From Calycina herbarum (Eukaryota; Ascomycota; Leotiomycetes; Helotiales; Pezizellaceae), in the NCBI GenBank assembly GCA_001414485.1, contig LLEY01000016.1, positions 186,001 to 250,000 on the forward strand: a DNA stretch of 64,000 bases, given 5' to 3'. The position numbers were made by a program, and so were the translations under genes. Shown piece after piece: positions 24,201 to 35,813 of this stretch; position 1 is the first letter of the stretch; each line of letters starts with the position of its first letter. The notes beneath the pieces are model-generated. The model searched no databases. It saw nothing but the letters and a program-made list of their open reading frames with translations, and was not told the DNA's origin.

Positions 24201-24320
24201 GAGATCAAGGTTGAGCTTTTTGCAAAGGTGGTTGTTAGGATTAGTGATGTGCTGGAGGAGAAGACGGGGAAGAGGGTTGTGAGGAGTGAGTTTGTTAAGA
24301 GTGGGGGGAAGGAGGAGTGA
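21280..24320 (+). CDS. dis3: Exosome catalytic subunit Dis3/Rrp44
   Basis: The processive 3'-5' exoribonuclease and endonuclease of the RNA exosome, acting in nucleus and cytoplasm. Exons 21280-21475 and 21541-24320, 65-bp intron (GTATGT...GTAG), 991 residues, close to the 1,001 of yeast Rrp44. In order: the CR3 cysteines C46-x4-C51-x2-C54; a PIN endonuclease domain with Asp89 (VPDTNALL), the acidic pair of VLEEL near 117-118, NDRNDRAV and LSDDREN; cold-shock domains; the RNB domain with the metal-binding block DPIGCQDIDDALHA (Asp535, 537 and 538) and HIADVSHFV; and a C-terminal S1 domain. All catalytic acids I can identify are present, so both activities look intact. An acidic, Lys/Glu-rich insert lies between the first domains. 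High certainty. Confidence 0.96.
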
Positions 24321-25902
24321 GGGTTTTTTCATGAGGAGAGGGGTGGGTGTTAGATGTGAGATGTGTATGTTGATGTACCGTGATAATGAAAGTTTCAAGA
24401 GGGCTTCATAGATCTTTATTTTCTATGGGTGTTGTGATACACCACCTAGGTAGCGAGAGGGGGAGAAAATACGAATAGTACGAGCTCTTCAGAGAATATT
24501 AAGAGAAATTGAGCGTGAGTGCATAAATATCTTAATAAATGATGAGCTGGAGCAAGCAAGATCTGATCTATTGCAAACTTGTTATTTTCTGAAAAGGGGA
24601 GGCTCATCCGATTCACCTCGGTAGAGGTAGATCTCAAGACAACGTCACAACGTTCCTGGAAAAAAGCAAACCACCAAAAAAACACGAATCAAAAATTCAC
24701 ATTGGCCATTTCTCCATATTTCTCGGCTCTGGGTCCTTGTCGATTTTGCCGAGTTATTCTTACTGCCAACTCGCTGGTTGAAGTTGATGGTTGTCCTTTT
24801 CCAAACTAGGTTTGTATTATTATCATTCTTATCATGTGCGTCTTGGGCTTGTTGAGAAAGCAATATGCCATTCTCAAATTCTCTCTTAACCACGAATAAT
24901 AAATATATCAGTGTCGTAGAGTCGTTGGCACAATGCAACTTATTATCTCCTTTTGGTTCGGATGCTGAGCGAAGCTACGGATTCTCGCCTTTAGAGTGGT
25001 CTATCGATTGGTTGCGCTTTCCTTGAATCTGAACCGGCCCTGACCTAAATAGTAACGCACAATCCTGACTGATGAGAGAAGAAACAAGGATTCTGAATTA
25101 TTTGAATGGTTATTTTGTGGGCGCGAATTAGTTCTGGTCTATTATTTCTTACTTCTCTAGGAAAACGTTCTTGATTGGAGGTACTTTTTGGGTTTAAGAA
25201 AGGAAGGGAAGGGGTAGGAGATTTGAAGGTTCTTCTGACTGCTCTCTTTTATTCTTATCTAAAGATTATAATTTTTAACTATAAGAAGGGAAGTATATGC
25301 TAAAATTTAGTTCTTAAGTAGTTTATTCAACATTGTTTCCATGAGTCAGAGATTCTCGATTCTCTGGTCCAACTTGAGTAAGTACTTCTCAAAGTTAGTA
25401 TGTTTATAAGCTATTTAAGTATATTAACTATTTAGGGTAGTAGAGTACAGGAGTACGTAAGTTAAAAGCGGTGTTTAGACTGGCTTAGGAGATTTGATTG
25501 ATTTTTGTTGAGAGATTTTAAGAATTAACTTAAGCTTGAAGAAACAGACTTGGCAGGAGATTAAGCACGATTGAAAGTAACATGGTATTAGTTTGTCAAT
25601 AGTGTGACAAAAAAGAGGATTCACATTCGTGTATGGAGGCACTTGGTCTAATTGTACAAGAAGACAAGTGTGCCATCCTACCTCCTTGAGTTCTCAAGTA
25701 CAAGTGAAAAACGGTGGAAAATCGCTAGTAAACAAAAGAAGCTCCAATCCGCATCAATCCAAGCACATTCCTCCGTCCATGTCGTTCGACCAGACTAATA
25801 ATTTGAGTTAGTCACAACGAGCCATCGATCGCAAGCGCGAATCAAAGTCGTAGGTCTGGAGGAAAGCAAGAGTGAAGGGGTTCTTGACTTGAAGACGAAC
25901 GC
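24321..25902. other. Intergenic region between convergent genes
   Basis: dis3 and the next minus-strand gene point toward each other. The middle, about 25,250-25,600, is AT-rich. I see no open frame with gene character. Confidence 0.5.
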
Positions 25903-26697
25903 TCAGCTGGCAGATGGACCAAGCAGAGAAGGTGCTTGTCGATCATGAATGTAATCGTAAGGACCGCGGTCGTTCTCGTTATTTTGCCAGCGAGGGGATG
26001 ATTTCTCCTTTAAGGTATCGGCCAGTGTCATGGAAGTTTTAATATGGCGATGTGCATTCACCCATAGCCCTTGTTCGCGTAATGCGCAGCGTAAAGAATC
26101 AACACAATAGCCACCGATTTCTCCAAAATGCTGTTCAGTCCATCCTGCGAAGTCCATTTTGTAGCCAGCCCATAGATGAGGGCCTCTCTCCTCACCATTG
26201 TTGTATTTATGAGCGTAGTGAATGATGATTGCAACACGCTGAGGAATAGTGAGCTGAGAGGCTGGGATAATTTTCGACTTTGGGAAGGCAAGGGCTGGAA
26301 TCTGATCGAGCAAAGGAAGCCCGGGCAGAGGTTTTAGGGCTGGGCGTTGAGAAGCCCGAGAAGATGCCAGGATACCTTGTTGACCAGCATAGATGAGAAC
26401 TTGCTTCAAGTCGTTGAACTTTTCATCGATGAGATTGTTGATATCGTGCGAAAGTTGAGAGGTTGCCGAAGGTTGAATTCCTGTAAGTGCAGAGAATGCC
26501 GAATCTGCCAAGGTCTTCAACTCCTTCACAAACTCTCCCCTTGAAGTTGGAGAGACGATTCCGTCGGGTCGCTTATTCGCCTTGATAATTTGACTGACGA
26601 GTCGCTTAGTTGAAAGATCCTGATCCCTAGCATAGTGTATGTTCCGTATGCTGGCTTCCTTGAGACGATAGGCACAGCGGACGAGTTTTGGGTCCAT
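25903..26697 (-). CDS. Uncharacterised protein, 264 residues
   Basis: Single exon from an ATG at 26697. The sequence is soluble, without signal peptide or membrane segment. The N-terminal third is basic and helical (CAYRLKEASIRNIHYARDQD). A Pro-rich linker around residue 120 (KPLPGLPLLDQIPALAFP) leads to a better-ordered C-terminal part with aromatic-rich patches (HLWAGYKMDFAGWTEQHFGEIGGY) and two Cys (YCVDSLRCALREQG). I do not recognise the family. The absence of in-frame stops over 795 bases, a real ATG and the protein-like composition support a gene. Confidence 0.55.
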   Translation of the reverse strand: MDPKLVRCAYRLKEASIRNIHYARDQDLSTKRLVSQIIKANKRPDGIVSPTSRGEFVKELKTLADSAFSALTGIQPSATSQLSHDINNLIDEKFNDLKQVLIYAGQQGILASSRASQRPALKPLPGLPLLDQIPALAFPKSKIIPASQLTIPQRVAIIIHYAHKYNNGEERGPHLWAGYKMDFAGWTEQHFGEIGGYCVDSLRCALREQGLWVNAHRHIKTSMTLADTLKEKSSPRWQNNENDRGPYDYIHDRQAPSLLGPSAS

Positions 26698-27592
26698 AGC
26701 GCCAGATAAAAGCTTTATAGAAGCAGGTTGGGGCTATCTGCGAAGAGATAGTTCGAGACTGAGAGGATGCTTCGAAGCTTTGTCACGGATTTTGAAGAGT
26801 CAGAGGGGTTCACTGAGGCGAATGCCAGACTGAGAAAAGCCTCTCGAAGCGAGAAATTGAGAGTGATCTGCGAATGCGTGGTGGAGGCGAATTGAAGAAT
26901 GTCGGTTCAATATGAGAGGATGTCCAACAAGGAAGTTCTGAGGGCTGCCTATTTGGGGTTGTGAGGCAGAAGAACCTTGGGAAAGTCTCTTAGATTGAAT
27001 TGAAGAAGGCGGCTTTTCCAGCCCCAGAGTACTCGACTAAATACTACATACAACAAAGAACAGTCAGCACTACTTCCAGTAGTGACTCCTATGGAGGCGA
27101 AAGGAATGGAAGCGAGTATGAGTCTCTAGAACCAATTCTTCCCCCCCAGACCAATGCACTCGCTACATACCAAGCAGAATATCTTCGTTTGCGGTGTGTG
27201 GATTGCTCAACGAAGTGGCCACGGCTCTGACGACGTGGTAGAAAGAACAATGCAAGTTTCCAAGGACTCGTGGGCTTTCAAAGGAGAAGAGAAAAGAGGG
27301 ATATTCATCAAAGTCCAAGAGTACTTGCTTAAAGCTAGATCACGTGTATCCATCCTCCAAGTGCTTTATCAGAAGTAACGGGGTACTGAGATTCAATATT
27401 AATTGAAAAGGACAAGGCATATCGCAAAGTAACACTGCTTTCTTTTGCTAGGTTGCAATTTTAAAATTTTCAATTATCAACTCGAGCTTTTTACCTCCTA
27501 CACCATTGCAAATGTACTCTTCCCAACGCCAACAACGCCCTTCATGCCCAAAACCTAAAAATGTCCATAGCTAAGCAAAACCAAACAGGAAA
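26698..27592. other. Intergenic region
   Basis: Between two minus-strand genes; holds the promoter of the 264-residue gene and the downstream flank of nug1. No supported gene. Confidence 0.5.
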
Positions 27593-29249
27593 TTACTCTT
27601 GCATAGTATCATCATCAACAGCCTCATGTTTTCCATCGCCCCAAAGCCCTTCAAGCTTAAATTCCGCAGCCCATTCAGTGACAATTTCTTTTTGGTCACC
27701 AACGACAGCTACACCCTTTGCATCAACAGCATTGGAAGAATCGATGACCGTGAGAACTGGTGCATCCATCCAGCCTTGGATTCGACCATCTCGCCAATCG
27801 GTGATGACTGTCGTAGCTGCACTTGCGATATTTGGGACTCCTCCTTTTCCAAGACGTCCTCGTTTACGGGCTACTTGGACAAGGAAATCGGTAGTGGGGT
27901 CACCGTTGGTTTTTAACAGAGGTGGGAGACCGTAGACATCCATGAGTTTTGTGACCATACCCGCGGAAGCGGAGAGGCGCTTGAGAAGGAGGGTGACAGC
28001 TGGAACTGGGTCTTCGATTTGTTTTGGTGGGATGGCGTTGAGGAGGACGAGTCGGGCTTGTTCTTCAACTTTGCTGGCTTTGGTGGATGAGGCATCTAGG
28101 GATGAGGGGAAGACGATACCGGGTGAGTCGAGGAGCTTGAGTTTGCTGTCTATCTTTACTTCTCGGAGGGCTGTGGTGACTCCTGCTTCTGCTCCGACGG
28201 GGCAGGCTGCTCCGGCACCACCAAGACGAGATGTCAAGGCGTTGATGACTGAGGATTTTCCGACATTAGGATATCCAATGACACCAACTGAAATTGCGCG
28301 CTTGAGTTGTTTGGCAGCGGCATATGATTTTAATGCCTTGAAGAGAGTTTGTGATGTGCTTTGTACGGTAAGTTGCTTGTGGTTGAAGGTGTGTGCATTT
28401 GGTGCAGGACCTGATGCTCGAAGAGGGAGTGTTGGGAAATAGCGGCGGAGGTGAAGAAGCCAGGCCTTGAGAACTGGGGCGGGAATGAGATCGATTTTGT
28501 TCAGGATGAGGATAAGTCGCTTTCCACCACTTGCCGCGGCCATAACCATTCGTTCAACATCTTTTGATCTTGTGCCTTCGGGGTCGCGAGCGTCGAGAAC
28601 GTAGAGGACTACATCGGCTTGATCGACAACTTGTTTAAAGACTTTGTCGAATGCTTTTCGTGATCCATCTTTTCGTGTTGGGAGTGCTGACGTCTCGATT
28701 CCATCTCCCTCTGGCTCAGACTCGGAATCGTCATCTTCGTCCATTTCGTCCCCGCTCTCGAGTTCCTCCTCATATTCTGCAGCAGCAGCGCGAGCGCTCG
28801 CGAGAAGCGCAGCCATAGGATTCGCATCCTCGTCCATATCATCATCCATTTCCACCTCCATACCCTCATCATCCTCCGCATCCACACCCCCCATTCCCTC
28901 TTCTACCTCCTGCTCCACCGACACTCCAGTCTTGGTAGCTTTCGCATCTGCTCTCCTCTTGGTAGCATCTTCGGCTTTCCTCCTCCTTCCCTCCTCAATC
29001 TCTGCCAGGATCTTATCTTTATATGGGAACAGATTTGGAATTCCAGGATCCTTCTTGAGTTTTGATCGCCATTCTGGATTCGATTTCGCGAGCTTGCGGG
29101 CCTTTTTTTGTTTTGCGGAAGAGGCTTTGACGATTTTATTGCGCAGGCGTACGGGTACGCGCTTACTTTTTGGTTCTGAAGTATTAATTAGTATGCATTC
29201 AATGTTTCGGACACTCATTATACATACTTCCAGGCTTATTTCCGGCCAT
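27593..29249 (-). CDS. nug1: Nucleolar GTPase Nug1 (nucleostemin family), 60S assembly
   Basis: A circularly permuted GTPase needed for assembly and nuclear export of pre-60S ribosomes. Exons 29249-29228 (only 22 bases, MAGNKPG plus one base) and 29175-27593, with a 52-bp intron (GTATGT donor, ACTAAT branch, TTCAG acceptor); 534 residues. I prefer this spliced start because it gives MAGNKPGKPKSKRVPVRLRN, the usual basic N-terminus of the GNL3/Nug1 family, whereas the unspliced frame reads through non-conserved sequence. Next come a coiled coil (KILAEIEEGRRRKAEDA), a long acidic insert (about 95 residues rich in Glu/Asp), then permuted G motifs: DARDPEGTRS, NKIDLIP (G4), GYPNVGKSS (G1) and LLDSPG (G3). 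It lies divergently from the HAD phosphatase gene, 530 bp away. Confidence 0.92.
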
Positions 29250-29779
29250 TGTGCGAATTGTCGTGGGTTGAATGTGGGATGGCTACTTGAAAATGTTATC
29301 GCGATCTTTTTTTCGTATCTCTGGATTAGCTCAGCATTGACAAGGGTCCTGTGGCTGAAAATGTCGCGAAAGATTTCTTTAGGCAATCCCGAAAAGATTT
29401 CACGTGATCCCCTTCCCGGCTAGGAGCCCAAAGCAATCCACTCCGCCTCACCGGGTGTCATAAGTACTGAAGAACCTTGCCCAAACATTTCCGAGAGCTT
29501 ATATCTTTCTTACTCTTCCTACTCTTCAACCTCCAAAACTCCTTTTCAAATTCCGAGACATTCGCATTCACAAATCCAATCTAGACAGCACTTTCCACAT
29601 TTAGAATCCAAAAAGTTTTGTTGCACATCGCACTCGAAAGTTGGACTACCCTTTACCCCCACCAAAGAATTGGACACAGCATCCCCTCCACTTACCCATT
29701 TCGGACACAACAACCTGCATTTTGCAGCCCTGTATCTCTAAAATCATATTTCCCACCACAAAAAGGCCAAATCTTTAAA

Positions 29780-30738
29780 ATGGGTTCTCAAAGTCCAACA
29801 TTCTCTCTTCCGCCTCAGAAAGTGGCCTTTGATGGGCTATTATTTGATATGGATGGGACAATTATCGACTCAACCGCCGCAGTTGAGAAGCATTGGGAAG
29901 CGTAGGTCTTAGCATTATTATTTACGAAGTCTCGGGGTCTAATTGTGTGTTTTTTATAGGATTGGGGGCGAATTAGGAGTTGATCCCCAAGTTATTCTTG
30001 AGACTTCTCATGGTCGAAGGAGTATAGATATTTTGAAGTTGCTTAGCCCTGAAAAGGCGAATTGGGAATGTACGTTACCTCGGATCTAAACCTTTTTCTC
30101 TCTCTTGTCCCTTCTTCTTGAGTTTGAGTGTGAAGGTTGGGGATTTTTACAATTTTTCTTCGAAATTGCTCGTCTTCGGCTGTTTCGGGGTTGAGACGAG
30201 TTTTCATCATGGATCAAGTCACACTAAATGCTGACTCCCCCTTTATTCAGATGTCAAGCATATGGAAGGACTCTTGCCAAAACTTCACGGAGACGATGCC
30301 ACTGAAATTCCTGGCGCTAGATCACTCTTGGATTCCATCACTTCCACCAGAGCTCCTTGGGCTATCGTTACTTCTGGAACGACTCCTCTGGTGACCGGAT
30401 GGCTAGGTGTTCTGAAACTTCCATTCCCGGAACATCTAGTTGTTGCAGAAGATGTCCAGAATGGCAAGCCAGATCCAACATGTTATGAAATGGGACGCGA
30501 TAAATTGGGGTTGAAGCGTGGCGATGACATTCTGGTCCTCGAAGACTCGCCTGCTGGTATCCAAGCTGGCAAGGCAGCAGGATGCAAGGTTATAGGAGTC
30601 GTTACCTCGCATACTGTTGAGAAAATAATTGCTGCAGAGCCCGACTGGATTGTGAAGGATTTGAAGAGTGTAAAGATGGTTGGGTTTGAGAGTGGAAAGG
30701 TTACACTGGAAATCTCGAATGCTCTCGATTTCAAGTGA
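29780..30738 (+). CDS. HAD-superfamily sugar/glycerol phosphatase (Gpp1/Dog2-like)
   Basis: Exons 29780-29901, 29960-30069 and 30251-30738 (introns of 58 and 181 bp), 239 residues. All four HAD motifs are visible: I FDMDGTIIDST with both Asp, II IVTSGT, III Lys in QNGKPDP, IV VLEDSPAG. The cap domain follows motif I. Length and the segment KLPFPEHLVVAEDVQNGKPD fit the fungal glycerol-1/3-phosphatase and 2-deoxyglucose-6-phosphatase group, soluble enzymes of glycerol synthesis and sugar-phosphate clean-up. Which substrate it prefers cannot be read from the sequence. Confidence 0.87.
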
Positions 30739-31513
30739 TCTACGAGCCGGGTACGATTCTCGTCTTCGATTATGCTGGTTCCCGTGGTCAGACTGGCAAA
30801 TGTATTTGGGTGACCACGGTGAACCGGGGAACTGGTGAATAGGGTCTCTCGAAACGGCTTCTATCCACAAAAACCGCGAGTTGGAACATTGCATTGCAGT
30901 TTGAGGGGGGAATCAATGCTGATCGAACCGATCTTTGCACTTGCATAGGCTTGGGATGCATCTCATGCAGGAAACAATTAATTTCTTGTATCCTCCGTCC
31001 TTGTACTAGAACACTAGATCTTGTCATATGTCGCACAGTAGAATACAAACAATACCAACGACCAATGATGTGTTATTGTTGCTATGGTAAATCAAACATG
31101 CCATTCAGGAGTATATCCGCTTTTTGCACAATAGTAGTAGAAAGTAGGTGGGTGGTGATGTTGGGTGGTGCGGTATTTACTCGCGCCAAACTAGAGCGGT
31201 GGCCCTCAAGGTGTCTTGGCGCTCTCCACGTCAGCAAATTAAGGCGACGCATCTCAACCAAATTTGCGGGCCCTCGCGACACATCGATTCTGTGAGATAT
31301 CAATATCAACAACCCCGACCAAGCAACCACCATCAGCTGCCTGCCTCTACCACTCAATAAAAGGAGCTCCTGTCGTTGCCACCCAAAGGAGGTCTTGCTT
31401 TTGTCGCAACTTCGTGCCTTTCCGACCGTGGTATGTCAAGACTGCCGATTTCCTCAGATTTGCTTTTTCAGCCTCTCTCAGACCTCATATCAAATTGAGA
31501 TCGTACTATACTA
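30739..31513. other. Intergenic region
   Basis: 3' flank of the phosphatase gene. No supported gene; short frames overlap on both strands. Confidence 0.5.
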
Positions 31514-32228
31514 ATGCCAAGAATAGTTCTTGGTGTTGTTGAACCATCTCGCACCTCGACCGAACGCACCAGTGAAAGTCGCTGTCGTAGTCGCAGCCGC
31601 AAAGGCGGGCGGTCTCCTGAGCCGTTCGCCCGTGACGTGAATAGGGCAGTTAGAGACATGGAGGTAAGAATTCCCCTTTTTTTCGTTGTTGTCGTCGCTA
31701 CTTGCCTTGCTCTGCGTCTTCCAATTCCGGTTTTTGCTTCGCGAAGGGTCACGAGGTGGACGATATCAAGGCGGCAGAAGCATTTAATTGCTCCCTTGGG
31801 TGCCAAACACTCGGGTTCATGGACCACCAACACCACACCTCCTATCAAGTTCTTGCATTTCCGCCTTCCGAGCGAGAGCGTGGTCAGAAGCAAGATGGTC
31901 GTCGTAGCCTTCTTCCGCCGACGAGGGAGCATTGCCAATCCCTTCGGATGTTGGACTTGTACCACCTCGTAATCCCAGATTCGAAATGAATCGCCCCGAC
32001 CCGACGAGACGGGACCAGTCGTTGTGGTTAGACTCGGCGTCACCTTGTCGCTGCCAGCGCAGAAACAACTTTATATACCTTCTCTTGTCTGGGAAGCCAC
32101 CAGTGACTCTCCAATTACACCGGGTCATTCCAAGTGCCGCCTGCGACTCGCCGTCCGACACCAAGATTAACATCACAACCCTCCCGCTGCCTAGTTTTCA
32201 GTTTCTCTCGCCGGCCGAGTCAATCTGA
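31514..32228 (+). CDS. Possible small two-exon protein, weakly supported
   Basis: A tentative gene. An ATG at 31514 opens 50 codons rich in Arg/Ser (TSESRCRSRSRKGGRSPEP), ending at a good donor (GAG then GTAAGA, 31664). A phase-0 acceptor (TCGTAG, to 31907) leads into an open frame that begins PSSADEGALPIPSDVGLVPP and ends at a TGA at 32226-32228; 156 residues in total. The 244-bp intron is long for this window and no family is recognised. The same DNA has frames on the minus strand, so this could equally be non-coding leader sequence of gtr2, which starts 224 bp downstream. Confidence 0.25.
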
Positions 32229-32451
32229 CCACGACCAATGGCAAACGGATTGAATAACCTCACCTTCCGGTATAGGGTTGGTGCTGTCTTGAACGTTGGG
32301 CGAGGGCATATCTTTGGATCATTTCCGGCACCGGCACTATTCTCAACTCTCCCTCCCACCCCGAGTGAATCCGCGCAAAGCTGCGTAAACACTTCTTTAC
32401 CTTTACACATCAAACTCATGTTTTCGCAATTATCCCTATACCTCAAGCAAA

Positions 32452-33731
32452 ATGTCCCTTCTCCACTCCGGTCGTCGGAGGACCAAGTTAGATCGTTCAT
32501 ATAGCGGTCCTCCTCGTCAAGGCCCAGTTCGCCATATAAGTCCAGCTTCGCTAAATCTAGAACGTGTCCATGAACAGAATCGACTCAATATGCAAAAGAA
32601 GGATGGCGCAAAAGCTCCCGATCAAGCCCCAGGCCCAGCTGCCAAAGGCAAGCCAAGATTGTTGTTAATGGGCCAGCGAAGGTAAGCTTCCTCACCTTTC
32701 CATTGGTGCATTATGCTAACAAATAGTAGAAGTGGAAAGTCCTCAATTTCGAGTGTGGTATTTCACAAGATGCCTCCGAATGAGACTTTGTTCCTCGAAT
32801 CAACGGCTAGGATTCAAAAGGATTCAATGCAGTAAGCGGTCAATTGTGATTTCATTGAGCAGGTCTAACCATTCTTAGCTCGTTCATGGACTTTCAAGTT
32901 TGGGACTTTCCAGGACAGGTTGACTTTATGGACCCTTCTTTCGACCTCGATGCGATTTTCGGAGAGATTGGAGCACTCATCTGGGTCATTGATGCACAAG
33001 ACGACTATCTCGAGGCTATAAACCGGCTTAACAGCACGATTCTGAACCTTCAGCCTAGTTATCCAAACGTCAATGTCGAAGTCTTCATACACAAAGTCGA
33101 TGGTTTATCCGATGATTATAAACTTGACATCCAAAGAGACATCATGCAGCGTATTCAAGACGAGCTCTCCGACCACGGAGTCGAGAATGCGCCTATCAAC
33201 TTTCACCTCACCTCAATTTACAACCACTCTATCTTCGAAGCTTTCAGCAAAGTCATACAAAAGCTGATCCCCCACTTGCCCACACTCGAAGCTCTACTGA
33301 ACGACTTATGCCGCGCTTGCCGCTTCGAGAAGGCTTACCTTTTCGATGTACTCTCTAAAATCTATATCGCTACCGACTCCTCACCCGTTGACATGCCATC
33401 ATACGAAATATGCAGCGACTATATCGATGTCATTGTAGACGTATCCGAAATCTACGGCTGGGAGCGACCAAAAGAATATATCGAACTATTGGAAGGACCA
33501 CCATGGAACAAGAAGTTAGAAGACCAGACAGCTTGCAAGGACGCGGAGAGTGCAATTGTTCTTACGGATGGGAAGAGACCAATCATGCTCAGGGAGGTTA
33601 ACAAGTACTTGGCGCTGGTGGCTATCATGTGCGAAGGTAGTTATGAAAAGATGCCGAGTGTTACTATGAATGTGGAGGGGACGGTTAAGGGATTGAGCGA
33701 GGTTTTTGAGATTACGAAACAGAGAAGATAA
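32452..33731 (+). CDS. gtr2: Rag GTPase Gtr2 (RagC/D orthologue), TORC1 amino-acid signalling
   Basis: With Gtr1 it forms the vacuolar Rag heterodimer that switches TORC1 on in response to amino acids. Exons 32452-32681, 32730-32831 and 32879-33731, introns of 48 and 47 bp, 394 residues. After a basic, disordered N-terminus of about 70 residues comes the GTPase domain: G1 [16 protein letters not shown] (the first intron falls inside it), [11 protein letters not shown] as the G3 region, the Rag-type [13 protein letters not shown] as G4, and a [16 protein letters not shown] segment. The C-terminal roadblock-like half includes [17 protein letters not shown]. The Rag-specific HKxDG in place of NKxD makes the assignment firm. 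Confidence 0.92.
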
Positions 33732-34250
33732 TTATGGATGGATGGGTCTATCGGGTCACAATGCTAAAAGTTCTTTCGGAACGAGAGACTTGTGAGTTGT
33801 CGATACTTTCTGTAAAATTGTTTTCTCCTTAATCAATAATTTCTTTCTCGTTCTCGAAAACTATGTTGACCTCTCACTTTCATGCGGACCCCATACTTCA
33901 CCTCCTTCCCTAGAGCCTGTATCAGCTGGTATGTCGAAGTTTTCGGCTTCTAGAAAGATACCAGTCCTATTGACAACAGCCGCCCTTTGGTTCTCCGCAG
34001 GTTTATCCCATTTTTCTCCTCTGCCTAATGCCCGAAACATTGGAAACTTCTCACGCCGTTATGGTAGTATCCTTGGAAATCCTGTACATCACTTCGAACC
34101 TCCGCATAGTCGCCTTTACAATCGGGAGATGTGTAGACGTAGCATGCTCTGGTGGTTGCTGTGTTTACTGTAAAACAGATCAGTTTGCTTTCTCTTTCTT
34201 CATATTGTCTGTTGTCTTTCTCCCCCCAATTCCCCCTCTACTCCTAACCC
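33732..34250. other. Intergenic region between convergent genes
   Basis: gtr2 ends at 33731 and the small secreted-protein gene ends at 34251 from the other side. Nothing else is supported here. Confidence 0.5.
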
Positions 34251-34858
34251 TCACCCTAGCACCACAGCAATACAAAAAGAAAGAATACAGCAAAACTCAC
34301 CAACCATACTCCCCCCATGCCCATACCAGAAAAACGGCATCCGATAACAACTCGTGAAATTCGGGTATGGATTCGGATATGGATATGAGGGGTTGACGTA
34401 GGCTTTGTAGAGGAGTCCTGTGTAGCCGTCTAGGGTGTAGAATTGGGCGCTTAGGGCTGGGGGTTTGGCGTTTCTGGGGTTGTTGTTAGTGGATGGGATT
34501 AATGACCCAGTGGACGTGGTGTGTAGGGTGATGTGTGGGGTGATTTGTTGGGGGATAGTTGAGAGAAACATACGATGGTGCACTGGGTTGAACGTTACAT
34601 GACTTTTCTTGGGTATTAGCTTGTGTTTATGTAGGAGTGGCGATGGGGAGGGTACGGGTTATCGGATATAGGGAAGGGAGGGGGTGGACAAACGCATTCT
34701 ATTGTTTGGGCGTTGGTGGTCGTTATCCATGAACAGTCGTCTTGTGTGCAGGTTTCGAAGAAGTTTCCTGTGTGGTCGTCGTTGGGTTGGTTTGAGGCGA
34801 TAGCACGTGTGAGGAGGGAGAGGAGAGGTGTGAAGAGGAGGGGGGTTGAGAGATGCAT
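34251..34858 (-). CDS. Small secreted Cys-containing, Tyr/Pro-rich protein
   Basis: A small multi-exon gene. Exons 34858-34694, 34602-34574 and 34473-34301 join in phase through introns of 91 and 100 bp; the first donor is the less common GTTTGT, the others are standard. A last possible 45-bp intron (34300-34256, GTGAGT donor) leaves the frame and stop codon unchanged whether spliced or not, giving 123 or 138 residues. The first ~21 residues (MHLSTPLLFTPLLSLLTRAI) are a signal peptide with no later membrane anchor. The mature part has Cys at 37, 42, 55, 57 and 107, and a Tyr/Pro stretch (NPSYPYPNPYPNF). Size, secretion and Cys content are those of a small secreted, effector-type protein; no family recognised. 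Confidence 0.5.
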
Positions 34859-35813
34859 TCTTGTCTGGTTTTTCCAAAATTGGATTGGAGAGAGAAGTGG
34901 GAGGATTTGGGGTTTGTTCGGGTGCATTGGTTTAGAGGATTGGAGGGGTCTAGGTTGAGAGTTAAGGTTTGTGTTGGGGTGACTTGGGGGATACGAGGAA
35001 GGAGCAACCAAACAACCTCGAAAGAGAGCGAACCATTGAGCTCCTTCGTATCTTCTTCATTGACACTTGTGCAGCACAAACTAGGATATTTTAATGAATT
35101 TTTCAGGATGCTTTCCACTCTATATTTCTCAATTCTCTTAAACCATATCGTCAACGATTATCCCAAAATATTTGAAGTAATAAACAGGATGTTGAAGGCG
35201 AGCAGTGCGCAAACTTCTTCCTCGGTTGAAAAACAGTTTCAACTATACGAAACCCTTGAAATATAGCAGTTTGATAAGGGTTACACATTATGAGACTGTC
35301 AGTTCCCTCGTTTCTGTTTCGAAAACATTAAGAGCAGGGAATTGTCGCTCTATTTGAGGGGGTTCAAAACTCATATGAGGGGACCCGGCTGGGGGGGGGA
35401 TTGATGGTATTGTTAGCACTCCTTGCCCTCCTTTGGGGAGATTGAGTGGTATGAGAGGCGAAAGGTGGTGGTTGTTGGTAACTTGAGATATTTTGAAAGC
35501 CAGGCCATCTTCGCAGACTTCACTAGTCTCACAGAGTCGTACGGAAAGGGTTGAAAGCATTTGTCCGATCACATCATCAAAAATTGACGGGAATCACGGG
35601 ATGAGGTAACGTTTACCAACTTAGAGGTAACCTCTAATAAATACGATTGTAACCTTAAGCATTGTCGATGGAAAGTTCCTGTTTCACGTGAACAGTAGTT
35701 TGAATTGCATTTTTGAATTGTTTTTGACTTTTATTACATGACCTGACCCACAAGGCACACGACCATGGTACAAAAACGATGAGTAAACTAATTCCCGTTC
35801 TTTTTGTGTGGGG
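34859..35813. other. Intergenic region
   Basis: Upstream of the small secreted-protein gene and downstream of the piggyBac relic. No supported gene. Confidence 0.5.

Noticed and set aside
31468..32176. Minus-strand frames of 119-191 codons opposite the tentative small gene
   Set aside because: Low-complexity Arg/Leu/Thr composition typical of antisense to Arg/Ser-rich DNA; no ATG context or family match.
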